Of a stretch of DNA of 64,000 nt, positions 35,191 through 44,484 are shown in pieces. Numbering within the stretch: the stretch's first letter is position 1; every line of letters begins with the position of its first letter. The stretch is from positions 21,468 to 85,467 of the forward strand of contig NZ_JAUOZU010000004.1 in NCBI RefSeq assembly GCF_030551875.1, in the 5' to 3' direction. A program made the translations under genes and the position numbers. The notes under the pieces were generated by a model. It was not told the origin of the DNA. It did no database searches and saw only the letters and a program-made list of their open reading frames with translations. The stretch comes from Fluviirhizobium alvei (GTDB taxonomy: Bacteria; Pseudomonadota; Alphaproteobacteria; Rhizobiales; Rhizobiaceae).

Positions 35191-36109
35191 CGTTGTTGCC
35201 CTTCTGAAGCGCGTCTGACCGCGTCAATCGGCTGTGATCGTGACCGCAGCCGCAGTCCGGCCCATGGATATGGTCATCCGCAACCGCAGCCCCATGATGG
35301 TGCCCATCCCCGGGCGTACAATGATCCGTCACGGTTCCATCCGCATGCAACACGCGCCCGTCGGGCAGGTGGGTATGGTCGTGATGGTGGCTGTAAAGCG
35401 CAAGCGCGCCCGAGGCCCGGGCGCCGAACAGGCGCTGATATTCACTGCTCTGCGAGACGATCTCCGGTGTGCCGCGGCAGCAGACATGCCCATTGAGGCA
35501 GATGACCGTATCGGTGGCCGCCATCACGACATGCAGATCATGCGAAATCAGGAGAATGCCGCAGCCGATGCGATCACGGATGGTGCTGATCAATTCATAG
35601 AGGGCGATCTCTCCGTTGAAATCGACACCCTGAACAGGCTCGTCGAGAACGAGGAGATCCGGCTTGCGGGCAATGGCACGCGCCAAGAGCGCGCGCTGGA
35701 ACTCGCCGCCCGACAGATCCTGCACCTCCGCCTTCGCAAGGTGGGAAATGCCCGTCTCGGCAAGCGCCGCCGCGATTTCCCTCTTCGTCAGCGTGCCGGT
35801 AAGCGTCATCAGCCGCTCGACCGCGAGCGGCATAGTGCGGTCGATCTGCATTTTCTGCGGCACATAGCCGACCCGCAGGCCGGGGCGAATGTCAACACTG
35901 CCTTCATCCGGCTTCAGGAGGCCGATTGCCATGCGGGCGCTCGTGGATTTGCCCGAACCGTTGGGACCGATAAGCGTGACGATCTCCCCGCGCGTGACAT
36001 CGAAGCTGACGCCACGAACAAGCCAGCGGCCCTTGCGCCGGATGCCGGCATCGTCAAGACGGACAAGCCGCTCCTGCTGCCGTGCTGCAGGCATGGTGGA
36101 CTCAAGCAT
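35180..36109 (-). CDS. znuC: Zinc ABC transporter ATPase, His-rich tail
   Basis: The protein is 309 aa. Walker A (GPNGSGKST), signature LSGGEFQRALLARA and Walker B (LLVLDEPVQGVD) are intact. After about residue 238 comes a His/Asp-rich tail (SHHHDHTHLPDG, DGHHHG, CGCGHDHSR) that could bind zinc in the cytoplasm. It energises ZnuB. GAGGAAAAACC precedes the ATG. The gene is divergent from znuA. Confidence 0.95.
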   Translation of the reverse strand: MLESTMPAARQQERLVRLDDAGIRRKGRWLVRGVSFDVTRGEIVTLIGPNGSGKSTSARMAIGLLKPDEGSVDIRPGLRVGYVPQKMQIDRTMPLAVERLMTLTGTLTKREIAAALAETGISHLAKAEVQDLSGGEFQRALLARAIARKPDLLVLDEPVQGVDFNGEIALYELISTIRDRIGCGILLISHDLHVVMAATDTVICLNGHVCCRGTPEIVSQSSEYQRLFGARASGALALYSHHHDHTHLPDGRVLHADGTVTDHCTPGDGHHHGAAVADDHIHGPDCGCGHDHSRLTRSDALQKGNNDAR

Positions 36110-36170
36110 GGTTTTTCCTCATCGGGTCTTGGCACCGGCTATGCCATACGTTATAGCGTTACGCAATTTA

Positions 36171-36185
36171 TGTAATAACATAACA
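36171..36185. promoter_or_regulatory. Probable Zur box between znuC and znuA
   Basis: The AT-rich TGTAATAACATAACA, preceded by GTTATAGCGTTAC at about 36150-36162, resembles alphaproteobacterial Zur sites (GTTAT/ATAAC half-sites). It is placed so that it could repress znuA and the znuC-znuB-zur transcript together. Exact boundaries are uncertain. Confidence 0.55.
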
Positions 36186-36207
36186 ATGCAAAACAAGTGA
36201 GGATCTC

Positions 36208-37215
36208 ATGTCCAACCGCTTCACGACTGCTCTTCTTGCCGCCACGATCCTGGCGGCTCTTCCCCTCACCGCCTCCGCGGCGCCGCGGGTGATTACCTCC
36301 ATCAAGCCGATCCATTCGCTCGCAGCCGCCATCATGAAAGGCGTCGGAGAACCGGGCCTGATCGTCGAAGGCGCGGCTTCGCCGCACACCTATTCCATGA
36401 AGCCATCCGATGCCGAACGGTTGCAGGATGCCGAGATCGTTTTCTGGGTAGGCCATGGGCTTGAGGGCTTTCTTGAGAAGCCGCTCGAAACCCTGGGCAG
36501 CAAGGCGACGATTGTGGAGCTTGAGGATGTTCCCGGCATGACCCGGCTGAAATTCCGCGAAGGTGGCCCGTTTGAAGCCCATGACCATGGCGACGAAGAG
36601 CACCACGAGGAAGCCGCAGGCCATGATCATGAGGCTGAAACGGCCGAGGCCGGGCACGACCATGAGGCAGAGGGACACGAGCACGATCATCACGAGAGCG
36701 AGTTCGACATGCATTCGTGGCTGTCGATACCGAATGCCAAGGCCATGGCAACCGCGATGGAACAGACGCTGGCAAAAGCTGATCCCGCCAATGCATCCGC
36801 CTATGCGGCAAACCTGAAAGCGCTCGACGCGCGGCTCGATGCGCTCGCCAAGGATATCGAAAAGACCATCGCGCCGGTCAAGGACAAGCCCTTCGTGGTT
36901 TTCCACGACGCTTACCAGTATTTCGAACATGATTTCGGCGTCAAAGTCGCGGGCTCGATCACCGTCAGCCCGGAAACCATGCCGGGCGCCGACCGTATCC
37001 GCCAGATCCACGCCAAGGTCGCGGAACTCAAGGCGACCTGCGTGTTCGCAGAACCCCAGTTCGAACCCAAGCTGATCAATGTCGTGATCGAGGGAACCGA
37101 TGCACGTTCCGGCACGCTCGATCCGGAAGGCGGCTCGCTTGTGCCCGGCGAAAACCTGTATTTCGACCTGATGCAGGGCATTGCGACGAACCTTGCCGCT
37201 TGCCTCGGCAAGTGA
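36208..37215 (+). CDS. znuA: Zinc ABC transporter periplasmic binding protein
   Basis: The protein is 335 aa with a Sec signal peptide (cleaved after LTASA). Cluster A-1 fold motifs include ITSIKPIHSLAAAIM, the ligand His in SPHTYSMKPSDA, and FHDAYQYFEHDFG. A long His/Glu/Asp-rich loop (about 122-170, for example HDHGDEEHHEEAAGHDH) is typical of zinc-binding ZnuA. AGTGAGGATCTC precedes the ATG. It delivers zinc to ZnuB and is likely under Zur control. A GC hairpin (37240-37267) follows the stop but lacks a U tract. Confidence 0.95.
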   Translation: MSNRFTTALLAATILAALPLTASAAPRVITSIKPIHSLAAAIMKGVGEPGLIVEGAASPHTYSMKPSDAERLQDAEIVFWVGHGLEGFLEKPLETLGSKATIVELEDVPGMTRLKFREGGPFEAHDHGDEEHHEEAAGHDHEAETAEAGHDHEAEGHEHDHHESEFDMHSWLSIPNAKAMATAMEQTLAKADPANASAYAANLKALDARLDALAKDIEKTIAPVKDKPFVVFHDAYQYFEHDFGVKVAGSITVSPETMPGADRIRQIHAKVAELKATCVFAEPQFEPKLINVVIEGTDARSGTLDPEGGSLVPGENLYFDLMQGIATNLAACLGK

Positions 37216-37359
37216 ACGCAGGCGGTTCGTGATCACGATGGGCCGGCATCAACAGGCGAGCCGGCCCGATCCCCTCTCAGCCCTTCTCTCAAGCCCGGTC
37301 TTCTGACACTCTCCCATCGATTGGCCCTGATTCCGCTCGGGGCGGGGCGGAAGGCGACG

Positions 37360-39264
37360 ATGGGTGAGTTTCTAGAGCAGGCACAGAATGCCTTCGACAG
37401 GCAGGATTGGGATGCGACCTTCCATGCCCTCAACGCGGCCATGCAATCGGATGAGGCGCGCGATCCGTCGGTCTTCGCCCTTCTCGGCAAGACACTCGAA
37501 CGGCACGGCATGGTATCGGAAGCCGCCGATGCGTTCGAAACCGCAGCCAGTCTCGACAAAGATGGCGGCTTTGCCCATCTCAAGGCTGCTGCACTCGCCG
37601 GCCAGACTGCCGGGCTGAACGATCGTGCGCTGAGCATTGCCATTCGGGCCAATCGGCTCGATCCGGCCGACGCCGATCTCATTTTCCTCATTGCAAACGC
37701 GCTGCATCAAAGGGGCGAGACCGAATTGCTCGCCCATTTCCGCAATCGTCTGACAGCAAGCGATGTTGCGGAACATCTGCTGCTGGCGCGCGAACTGATC
37801 GGCCACGAGAACCGCAATCCCTACAATCTCGTCCTTCACCGCAAACTTGCGGATCTCTTTCCGGACGATCCTTTCATCCGCTTCCGGCTGATGGCAATCG
37901 CGCGCGAATTCTGCGATTTCGCCACCATCGAGGCCTGCGAGACATGGCAGGCGCTTTGCCTGAGCGACGGTCGGGAGGATGTCTTTGCTGCCGAAACGCC
38001 CTATGCCAACCTGCTCCACATCGCAGACGAACGGCTGAACCGGCTTGCGACCAACAACCGCGATCTGAAAGCGCCACCCCGGCCTGCGGCAATTGAAGAG
38101 CGCCGTACGCGACGCCATATCTGGCAGGACAGGATCCGGATCGGCTATCTCTCCGGGGATTTTGCCAGCACCCATGCCACGATGCGGCTGTTGCGGCGCG
38201 TGCTCGAAATCCACGATCGCGATCGTTTCGACATCACCCTCTATTGTTACACGCCGGCCGAGCTCGTGGCGGCCGACGATGGCGGGCGAAGCCAATGGGG
38301 CCGCATCGTTCCGATCGGACACCTCAACGATCAGGAAGCGGCCCGACAGATCCGCGCCGACGGCATCGATATCCTCGTCGATCTCAAGGGCCATACAGGC
38401 GGCTCACGATGCCAGATCCTCAATCTTGGCCCGGCGCCGCTGCAGATGGCCTGGCTCGGTTTTCCCGGCTCCACCGTCAATGTCGATCTCGACTATGTGA
38501 TCGGCGATCGGGTGGTGCTGCCTGAAACGGCCCGCCCCTTCTATCATGAGAAATTCCTGCGACTGCCGCATTCCTATCAACCGAACGACCCGATCCACCG
38601 GCCACGCAGCCCGGCGATGGTGAGACATGCTCTCGGCCTGCCGGAAAACAGCTTCATCTTTGCGAGCTTCAACGCCCAGCGGAAGATCACGCCCGAGACG
38701 TTTGCGCTCTGGATGACCATTCTCGCCCGGGTGCCGAATTCCGTTCTCTGGGCAATGGTGGAGGGCCGACCGGCACGCTGCAACCTGACCGACCGGGCCG
38801 CCGGATTTGGCATCGAACCCGAGAGGCTGATCTTTGCCGAAAATGCCGACTATGCGGACCATATTGGCCGCCTGCAGGCAGCCGATCTCGGACTGGACAC
38901 CTTTCCCTATAACGGACACACGACAACATCCGACATGCTCTGGGCCGGCCTGCCGGTTGTCACCCGCAGGGGCACGAACTTCGCCTCTCGCGTCTCGGAA
39001 AGTCTCCTGAACGCCGTTGGCCTTCCTCAACTGGTTGCCGAAACCGAAGCGGCCATGATCGAGCTGGCCGTTGGGCTTGCCTCGCAAAAGACGATGTTGG
39101 CGGAAATGCGCGACCGCCTGATTTCGACACGCGATCAGGCGCCGCTTTTCGACGCGGAAACCTTCTGTCGCTATCTCGAGAGCGGCTATTTACTGGCATA
39201 CGAATGCCGCAGAAAAGGTCTTGCACCAATCGATCTCGACGTTGCTTTGACAATGCGTGGTTGA
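37360..39264 (+). CDS. TPR and GT41 (SPINDLY/OGT-like) glycosyltransferase
   Basis: The protein is 634 aa from the ATG at 37360, with GGAAGG five bases upstream. The first about 110 residues look like TPR helices (FDRQDWDATFHALNAAM, LLGKTLERHGMVSEAADAFETAA). The C-terminal half has the O-GlcNAc-transferase-like motifs RIGYLSGDFASTHA, DILVDLKGHTGG, LGPAPLQMAWLGFPGS, FASFNAQRKITPETFALWM and LDTFPYNGHTTTSDMLWAGLPVVT. It should transfer a sugar from a nucleotide donor to proteins; acceptor unknown. Flagellin is one possible target but lies 12 kb away. Confidence 0.88.
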   Translation: MGEFLEQAQNAFDRQDWDATFHALNAAMQSDEARDPSVFALLGKTLERHGMVSEAADAFETAASLDKDGGFAHLKAAALAGQTAGLNDRALSIAIRANRLDPADADLIFLIANALHQRGETELLAHFRNRLTASDVAEHLLLARELIGHENRNPYNLVLHRKLADLFPDDPFIRFRLMAIAREFCDFATIEACETWQALCLSDGREDVFAAETPYANLLHIADERLNRLATNNRDLKAPPRPAAIEERRTRRHIWQDRIRIGYLSGDFASTHATMRLLRRVLEIHDRDRFDITLYCYTPAELVAADDGGRSQWGRIVPIGHLNDQEAARQIRADGIDILVDLKGHTGGSRCQILNLGPAPLQMAWLGFPGSTVNVDLDYVIGDRVVLPETARPFYHEKFLRLPHSYQPNDPIHRPRSPAMVRHALGLPENSFIFASFNAQRKITPETFALWMTILARVPNSVLWAMVEGRPARCNLTDRAAGFGIEPERLIFAENADYADHIGRLQAADLGLDTFPYNGHTTTSDMLWAGLPVVTRRGTNFASRVSESLLNAVGLPQLVAETEAAMIELAVGLASQKTMLAEMRDRLISTRDQAPLFDAETFCRYLESGYLLAYECRRKGLAPIDLDVALTMRG

Positions 39265-39324
39265 CGGCACTTGAGCCGAAATTCTACCATCATTTTATCA
39301 GCGAATCAGAAAGGAAACGCCCTG

Positions 39325-39573
39325 ATGAAGACCACTCTCAAGACTTCCACAATCGTCGCTCTTTCCATGGCCTTCGGCATTGTTGCCGGTGCTGGCGTGA
39401 CCGCGATTGCTGCCAACCAGCCGAACATGCGTTCTGCGCTCGATCACCTGACCGCTGCAGACGCCTTCCTGGCAAAGGCCAGCGACAACAAGGGTGGTCA
39501 CCGGGTAAAGGCACGCCAGCTGATCAGCCTGGCAATTGCAGAAGTAAAGGCTGGCATCCGCTTCGCCAACTGA
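39325..39573 (+). CDS. Small exported hypothetical protein
   Basis: The protein is 82 aa. The ATG at 39325 has AAGGAAACGCC upstream; a TTG 54 bases earlier is less likely. A signal peptide (SMAFGIVAGAGVTAIA) precedes a mature helical peptide of about 55 residues (SALDHLTAADAFLAKASDNKGGHRVKARQL, in parts) with no known domain. It has its own strong terminator. Small periplasmic proteins of this kind are common in rhizobia, function unknown. Confidence 0.75.
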   Translation: MKTTLKTSTIVALSMAFGIVAGAGVTAIAANQPNMRSALDHLTAADAFLAKASDNKGGHRVKARQLISLAIAEVKAGIRFAN

Positions 39574-39595
39574 TCTTTTCTTATTGGAATATTAG

Positions 39596-39621
39596 AAGCC
39601 CGGCTCGCGCCGGGCTTTTTC
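39596..39621 (+). terminator. Rho-independent terminator
   Basis: AAGCCCGGC (39596-39604) pairs with GCCGGGCTT (39609-39617), followed by a run of T. It is a strong intrinsic terminator after the 82-aa gene, just beyond the end of the convergent GH43 gene. Confidence 0.9.
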
Positions 39622-39624
39622 GTT

Positions 39625-41232
39625 TCAGAGCGGTTGGTAGGAAAAGGATTCGAAATCAGCCGGATGGCCCGATCCGGTAATGTCGAAGGCGAACATGCCA
39701 ACAAAGGCACCGGTGAAGGAACCATGTTCGCCGACGCCGCCCTCATCGGATACGACTCCGCCATCGAGCACCGGACCGGCCGGGGTCCAGTCTTTGTCCC
39801 CTTCCCGCTTCCAGAAGAATTGCGCGTCATTGTCGATAACCTCGACCGCAAGATGGAGGCGTCCATCGCCAATGCCGAGACCGCTGCCGATCGGGAAGGA
39901 AAGTCTTCCATGCGGATAATCGCCCGGGCAGGACAGGATCGTCAGGCAACGACCGAGTTTCTCATGGAGCGTGATACCGAGCGCGTGGAACTTGAAGCGA
40001 TTGTAGTAATGGGTCAGGCCCGCCATCTGCTGGTAGGTATCAGCCGTGAAATCGACAGTGGTTTCGGCACGGAACCGATGATGCTCCTGGCGCCGCGCAA
40101 CCAGCGAAAACTCATACCAAGAACCGATGCTCTCGCGGCCATAAAGGCGCAAGTGTCCCGGCCGCGCCGAAAGCGAGAACAGGCGCTCGGGTTCCGGCGT
40201 CCTGAGCCACTGGAACTCCGCCGACAGTTCGGGGCCGGTGAAAATGGCATGGCTTGCCGGCGGGCTCACCGTTACAGCGTCGGTCGGCCCTTCGACGGAG
40301 ACGGCGGGCACCAGCCCGCCATGGGCGAGCCTGAGCCATCCATCCGCACCCCAGACACATTTCTGGATCGCGGTTTCGCGGCCGAGCGTGCAACGTTTCT
40401 GCGGAGGCAGCGGCCGGCCGCAAAGATGGGTGACATAGGGTATGCCGGCGGGCGTCTCCACATATTGGCCGTGCCCTGCCCTTTGCAGGGTTGCGTCAGG
40501 TGCATCCTTCGAGGTCAGAAGATACTTGTCCGGATGCAGCTCATAAGGTCCGGTCACCGAGCGCGACCGGCCCATGGCAATCGCATGCTCGTAACCGGTG
40601 CCGCCTTCGGCTGCCGTGATGTAGTACCAGCCATCCTTCCGGAAGAGATGGGCACCTTCGACCAGACCGAGTTCGGTGCCGCCGAAGATGTTATGGACCG
40701 GCCCGATCAGACGCCGGTTCGCCGCATCCCATTCCTGGCAGAGAATACCGTCAAAATGGCTGTTGCTGCCGATCGTGTTATGGGCTTCCGGCCGGTGGTT
40801 CCATTGCATCTGCAGGAAGTATTTGCGGCCATCCTCGTCGTGAAAGAGCGATGGATCGAAGCCGGAAGAATTCACATAGACCGGATCCGACCACGGCCCT
40901 TCGATTGACGGTGCCGTGACGATGTAGTTATGCGCATCCTTGAAATTGCCGTCGAAGCGCTTGACGTCAGTATAGACCAACCAGAACAGGCCGTCGGCAT
41001 AGGAGAGGCACGGCGCCCAGATGCCACAGGAATCCGGATTGCCCCGCATGTCGAGCTGGCTCTTGCGATTGAGCGGCCGCGTGACAAGCTGCCAGTTGGC
41101 GAGATCGCGTGAATGGTGGATCTGAACGCCCGGATACCATTCGAAGGTCGAGGTGGCGATATAGTAATCGTCGCCGACCCGGCAGATCGACGGATCCGGA
41201 TTGAAGCCCGGCAGGATGGGATTTTGGATCAT
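39625..41232 (-). CDS. Glycoside hydrolase family 43 (beta-xylosidase-like)
   Basis: The protein is 535 aa. The five-bladed propeller N-terminal domain shows the GH43 triad: PGFNPDPSI with Asp13 (base), SGFDPSLFHDEDG (Asp pKa modulator) and GLVEGAHLFRKDG (Glu acid). The C-terminal 200 residues form the XynB-like beta-sandwich (VDFTADTYQQMAGLTHYYN). No signal peptide, so it acts on imported oligosaccharides, probably xylosides or arabinosides. TAGGAGGAGACG precedes the ATG. It lies at the end of the sugar locus, after a terminator. Confidence 0.92.
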   Translation of the reverse strand: MIQNPILPGFNPDPSICRVGDDYYIATSTFEWYPGVQIHHSRDLANWQLVTRPLNRKSQLDMRGNPDSCGIWAPCLSYADGLFWLVYTDVKRFDGNFKDAHNYIVTAPSIEGPWSDPVYVNSSGFDPSLFHDEDGRKYFLQMQWNHRPEAHNTIGSNSHFDGILCQEWDAANRRLIGPVHNIFGGTELGLVEGAHLFRKDGWYYITAAEGGTGYEHAIAMGRSRSVTGPYELHPDKYLLTSKDAPDATLQRAGHGQYVETPAGIPYVTHLCGRPLPPQKRCTLGRETAIQKCVWGADGWLRLAHGGLVPAVSVEGPTDAVTVSPPASHAIFTGPELSAEFQWLRTPEPERLFSLSARPGHLRLYGRESIGSWYEFSLVARRQEHHRFRAETTVDFTADTYQQMAGLTHYYNRFKFHALGITLHEKLGRCLTILSCPGDYPHGRLSFPIGSGLGIGDGRLHLAVEVIDNDAQFFWKREGDKDWTPAGPVLDGGVVSDEGGVGEHGSFTGAFVGMFAFDITGSGHPADFESFSYQPL

Positions 41233-41283
41233 GGACGTCTCCTCCTAAAATGCGGCACGTACATCAAGGCTGATCTGAAAAGA

Positions 41284-41302
41284 CCCGGGCACTTGGCCCG
41301 GG
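41284..41302 (-). terminator. Terminator after aldo/keto reductase gene
   Basis: CCCGGGC (41284-41290) pairs with GCCCGGG (41296-41302); on the minus strand it is followed by TCTTTTC. It separates the reductase from the GH43 gene, so GH43 may be read by partial read-through or from its own promoter. Confidence 0.7.
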
Positions 41303-41324
41303 CCTATTGTTCATGGTGGCGGTG

Positions 41325-42356
41325 TCAATCCCGCTCGGCGGATTTGGCCCACAGATTGATATCGGCTTCGCGGGCGTAAAGGTCGATCTCGGCCAGTTCC
41401 TCGGCCGTGAAGTCGGCATTGTCGAGCGCCTTGACGCAATCGATGATCTGCGAGGAGCGGCTGGCGCCAATCAGGGCCGAAGTAATGCGTCCACCCCGCA
41501 ACACCCAGGCAATCGCCATCTGCGCCAGTGTCTGGCCACGTCTTTGCGCGATCCCATCGAGCTTGCGGATATTGTCGATGATCTCCGGACGAATGAAATC
41601 GCGCTTGAGGAAATGGTTCTGCGCCGCGCGACTGTCTTCGGGGATGCCGCCCAGATACTTGGTCGTCAGCATGCCCTGGGCGAGCGGCGAAAAGACAATC
41701 GAACCGATGCCGAGATCATCGAGCGTGTCGATCAGCCCATCATCCTCAACCCAGCGGTTGAGCATGGAATAGCTCGGCTGGTGGATGAGGCATGGCGTGC
41801 CGAGATCCTTGAGGATCGCGGCGGCTTCGCGGGTGCGCTGGGAATTGTAGGAGGAAATGCCGACATAGAGCGCGCGACCGGACCGCACGATATGATCGAG
41901 CGCACCCATCGTTTCTTCCAGCGGCGTTTCCGGATCGAAGCGGTGCGAATAGAAGATGTCGACATAATCGAGCCCCATACGCTTGAGGCTCTGGTCGCAG
42001 GAGGCGATGAGATACTTGCGGCTGCCCCATTCGCCATAGGGACCGGGCCACATGTCGTAACCGGCCTTTGACGAAATGATCATCTCGTCGCGATGGGAAG
42101 CCAAATCGGTTCTCAGGATCTCGCCGAACGCCTCTTCGGCGCTGCCGGCCGGCGGACCATAATTGTTGGCGAGATCGAAATGGGTGATACCGAGATCGAA
42201 GGCTGTGCGGCACATGTCGAGCTTGCGCTCATGGGCGGTGTCATGGCCGAAATTGTGCCAGAGACCGAGCGAAATCGCCGGCAGTTTCAACCCGCTCCTG
42301 CCCAGGCGATTGTACTTCATCTGATCGTAGCGGTTTTCGGCGGCCTGCCAGGTCAT
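41325..42356 (-). CDS. Aldo/keto reductase, YghZ (GAP reductase) type
   Basis: The protein is 343 aa. The start at 42356 (AAENRYDQMKYNRLGRSGLKLP) matches the YghZ group, with GGAG seven bases upstream. Motifs are LGLWHNFGHD, GITHFDLANNYGPPAGSAEE with catalytic Asp and Tyr, SSKAGYDMWPGPYG with Lys, YVDIFYSHRFD with His, and the NADPH loop (TSALIGASRSSQI). It reduces aldehydes such as L-glyceraldehyde 3-phosphate. The open frame extends upstream through a palindromic repeat, which is not part of the protein. Confidence 0.92.
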   Translation of the reverse strand: MTWQAAENRYDQMKYNRLGRSGLKLPAISLGLWHNFGHDTAHERKLDMCRTAFDLGITHFDLANNYGPPAGSAEEAFGEILRTDLASHRDEMIISSKAGYDMWPGPYGEWGSRKYLIASCDQSLKRMGLDYVDIFYSHRFDPETPLEETMGALDHIVRSGRALYVGISSYNSQRTREAAAILKDLGTPCLIHQPSYSMLNRWVEDDGLIDTLDDLGIGSIVFSPLAQGMLTTKYLGGIPEDSRAAQNHFLKRDFIRPEIIDNIRKLDGIAQRRGQTLAQMAIAWVLRGGRITSALIGASRSSQIIDCVKALDNADFTAEELAEIDLYAREADINLWAKSAERD

Positions 42357-42376
42357 GTGGGTCTCCAAGGTGTCTA

Positions 42377-42541
42377 CCTCTCCCCTTGCGGGAGAGGATA
42401 CGAAGGCTAGGTGAACGAAGTGAACCTTTAGCCGAAGTTGGTGAGGGGTGAAACCAACGGCGTGATACCCCTCACCAAGTAAGTCCAAGCGATCGGCTGC
42501 GCCTCTCGCGGACTTGCTATCCTCTCCCGCAAGGGGAGAGG
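42377..42541. repeat. Inverted doublet of repeat A
   Basis: This 165-bp element is bounded by CCTCTCCCCTTGCGGGAGAGG (42377-42397) and its complement (42521-42541), with inner TTGGTGAGGGGT and its inverse. It has the same length and layout as the two doublets after uvrB, but a different middle. It lies between the Gfo/Idh and aldo/keto reductase genes within the sugar locus. Confidence 0.85.
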
Positions 42542-42546
42542 AAATG

Positions 42547-43680
42547 CTAACGCAGCAATGCCTTGGCATCCTCGATGCCGAAGGCGGCCGGCTGGGTGCA
42601 GGTGGTGACGATATCAATCGCCTTGCCTTCCTCGGCGGCGCGCAGGATCGAGGTCAGCACGTCGACCGTATGGAGCGAGCGGTCGAGCGAGCAGCGATAG
42701 TCGCCACCCTCCGCGACAGCCCGCATCATGTCGGCGAGACCCGCGCCACGATAGTTCGGCGACGTGCCCCAGCTCGAGGTGAAGTTGGGCTGCGTCAACG
42801 GATGATCCCAAACCTCGACTTCCTTCGGCTGCCGATCGGTGCCCGCCACCTCGACCTTGCCGCCGAAGAAATTCGGATCCGGCACGAAGATGGCGCCATC
42901 GGTGCCGTAGAGTTCCATATTCTGATGCCGGTGCGCCCACACATCCCAGCTCGCCATCAGCGCAATCTGGGCACCCGAATGGAATTCCAGAATGGCGTGG
43001 ATGTTGGTGGCCACCACCACCGGCACATTCTCGCCGTTGCGCGGACCGTTGGTGATCGTGCGCTCGGTCTTGGCGCGGTTGGCGAGAGCAACGACGCGTT
43101 TGACCGGTCCGATCAGGTTGACGAGATTGTTGACGTAATAGGGACCCATATCGAGGATCGGGCCGCCGCCGGGCTGGAAGAAGAAATCCGGGTTCGGATG
43201 CCACATTTCCATGCCCGGTCCGAGCACATGCGCTGTGCCGGACATGATCTTGCCGATCTGGCCGCTATCGATGATGTTGCGGGCAAACTGGTGCGAGCCG
43301 CCGAGATAGGTATCGGGTGCGGAACCGACCTTGAGACCCTTGGCATCGGCTATCCGGCGCAGATCCTCGCCCTGTGCGATCGTCAGCACGAAGGGCTTTT
43401 CGGAATAGACATGCTTGCCGGCTTCGAGCGCCCGCTTGGAGACCGGATAATGCGCCTCCGGAATGGTCAGATTGACGACGACATCGACCGCCGGATTGGC
43501 AAGGAGATCGGCGATCTCCTGCGCGTCGACGCCATAAAGCTCTGCCTTTGCCTTGGCCGCCGCCATGTTGATATCGGTGCAGGCAACGACCTTCAGGTTC
43601 TTGTAGAGCGGGATGAGTTTGAAATAGGCATCGGAAATGTTTCCGCAGCCGATGATGCCAACGCCAAATTCCTTGGTCAT
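42547..43680 (-). CDS. Gfo/Idh/MocA-family oxidoreductase
   Basis: The protein is 377 aa. An N-terminal Rossmann fold (GVGIIGCGNISDAYFK) is followed by EKPFVLT with the catalytic Lys and GGGPILDMGPYYVNNLVNLIGP. The C-terminal domain is a mixed sheet (MELYGTDGAIFVPDPNFFGG). These NAD(P)-dependent enzymes oxidise or reduce sugars and sugar acids; the substrate is unknown. The ATG at 43680 has GAGG nine bases ahead. It is translated right after the isomerase gene in the sugar operon. Confidence 0.92.
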   Translation of the reverse strand: MTKEFGVGIIGCGNISDAYFKLIPLYKNLKVVACTDINMAAAKAKAELYGVDAQEIADLLANPAVDVVVNLTIPEAHYPVSKRALEAGKHVYSEKPFVLTIAQGEDLRRIADAKGLKVGSAPDTYLGGSHQFARNIIDSGQIGKIMSGTAHVLGPGMEMWHPNPDFFFQPGGGPILDMGPYYVNNLVNLIGPVKRVVALANRAKTERTITNGPRNGENVPVVVATNIHAILEFHSGAQIALMASWDVWAHRHQNMELYGTDGAIFVPDPNFFGGKVEVAGTDRQPKEVEVWDHPLTQPNFTSSWGTSPNYRGAGLADMMRAVAEGGDYRCSLDRSLHTVDVLTSILRAAEEGKAIDIVTTCTQPAAFGIEDAKALLR

Positions 43681-43691
43681 GGTCAGGGTCC

Positions 43692-44453
43692 TCAAAGCGA
43701 TTTGATGGTTTCGATCGAACGGCGGGCGCAGCGTTCAAGATCGTTCGGATTGTCATGCTCGACGACGAAATGGCGAGCCTTGGTGGATTTGACCGCCTGC
43801 CAGAGATTTGCCCAGCCGACGATACCGTGACCGACATCGGCCCAGCCGCCCTCATCCTCCGCCTCGCCCTTGGGCGCAATGTCCTTCACATGCACGGATG
43901 TGATGCGATCCTTGTAGTCGTTGATGAATTTCAACGGATCGGCTCCGCCGCGGACAACCCAGGCCAGATCCATCTCCCAGGAAAGATCGGGACCGGCCTC
44001 GAAGATCCGGTCATGCGGCAGCGAGCCATCCGCCAGCGGCTGGAATTCGAAATCATGGTTGTGCCAGCCGAATTCGAAACCGGCATCACGGAACGGCCGC
44101 GACGCTTTCGCAAGACGGGCGCCGAACGCCTTCCAGCCTTCCGCATCGGTGGGGCGCTGGTCCGGCATCAGATAGGGGCAATAGATCGAATCCATGCCGA
44201 GCGTTTTTGCGATCGAGATCATGCGATCGGTCTCGTTCTCGAGCTGGTCGATGCCGAAATGGCCGGTCGCCATCCTGAGGCCGTTGGCATCGAGATCGGC
44301 CTTGAGTGCGGCAATGCCGGCCTCGTCCATCGGACCATAGATGCCGCCAAAGCCCTCGACTTCGCCATAGCCGAGCGACGAGAGCAGTTTGAAGACATCG
44401 CCAAGCGGCGGATAGTTGCGGGCGCTGTAAAGCTGGAAGGAGACGAGTGTCAT
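43692..44453 (-). CDS. Sugar phosphate isomerase/epimerase (TIM barrel)
   Basis: The protein is 253 aa, a xylose-isomerase-like AP-endonuclease-2 superfamily barrel. Visible segments are SFQLYSARNYPPLGDVFKLL, GYGEVEGFGG, FEFGWHNHDFEF with metal-binding His, WEMDLAWVVRGG, ITSVHVKDIAPKGE and a late FVVEHDNPND with a metal Glu. The start at 44453 has GAGAGGATCACCC upstream. Probably interconverts an imported sugar or its derivative; often paired with Gfo/Idh/MocA enzymes as here. Confidence 0.88.
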   Translation of the reverse strand: MTLVSFQLYSARNYPPLGDVFKLLSSLGYGEVEGFGGIYGPMDEAGIAALKADLDANGLRMATGHFGIDQLENETDRMISIAKTLGMDSIYCPYLMPDQRPTDAEGWKAFGARLAKASRPFRDAGFEFGWHNHDFEFQPLADGSLPHDRIFEAGPDLSWEMDLAWVVRGGADPLKFINDYKDRITSVHVKDIAPKGEAEDEGGWADVGHGIVGWANLWQAVKSTKARHFVVEHDNPNDLERCARRSIETIKSL

Positions 44454-44484
44454 GGGTGATCCTCTCTGAATAGGGAAACGGGGG

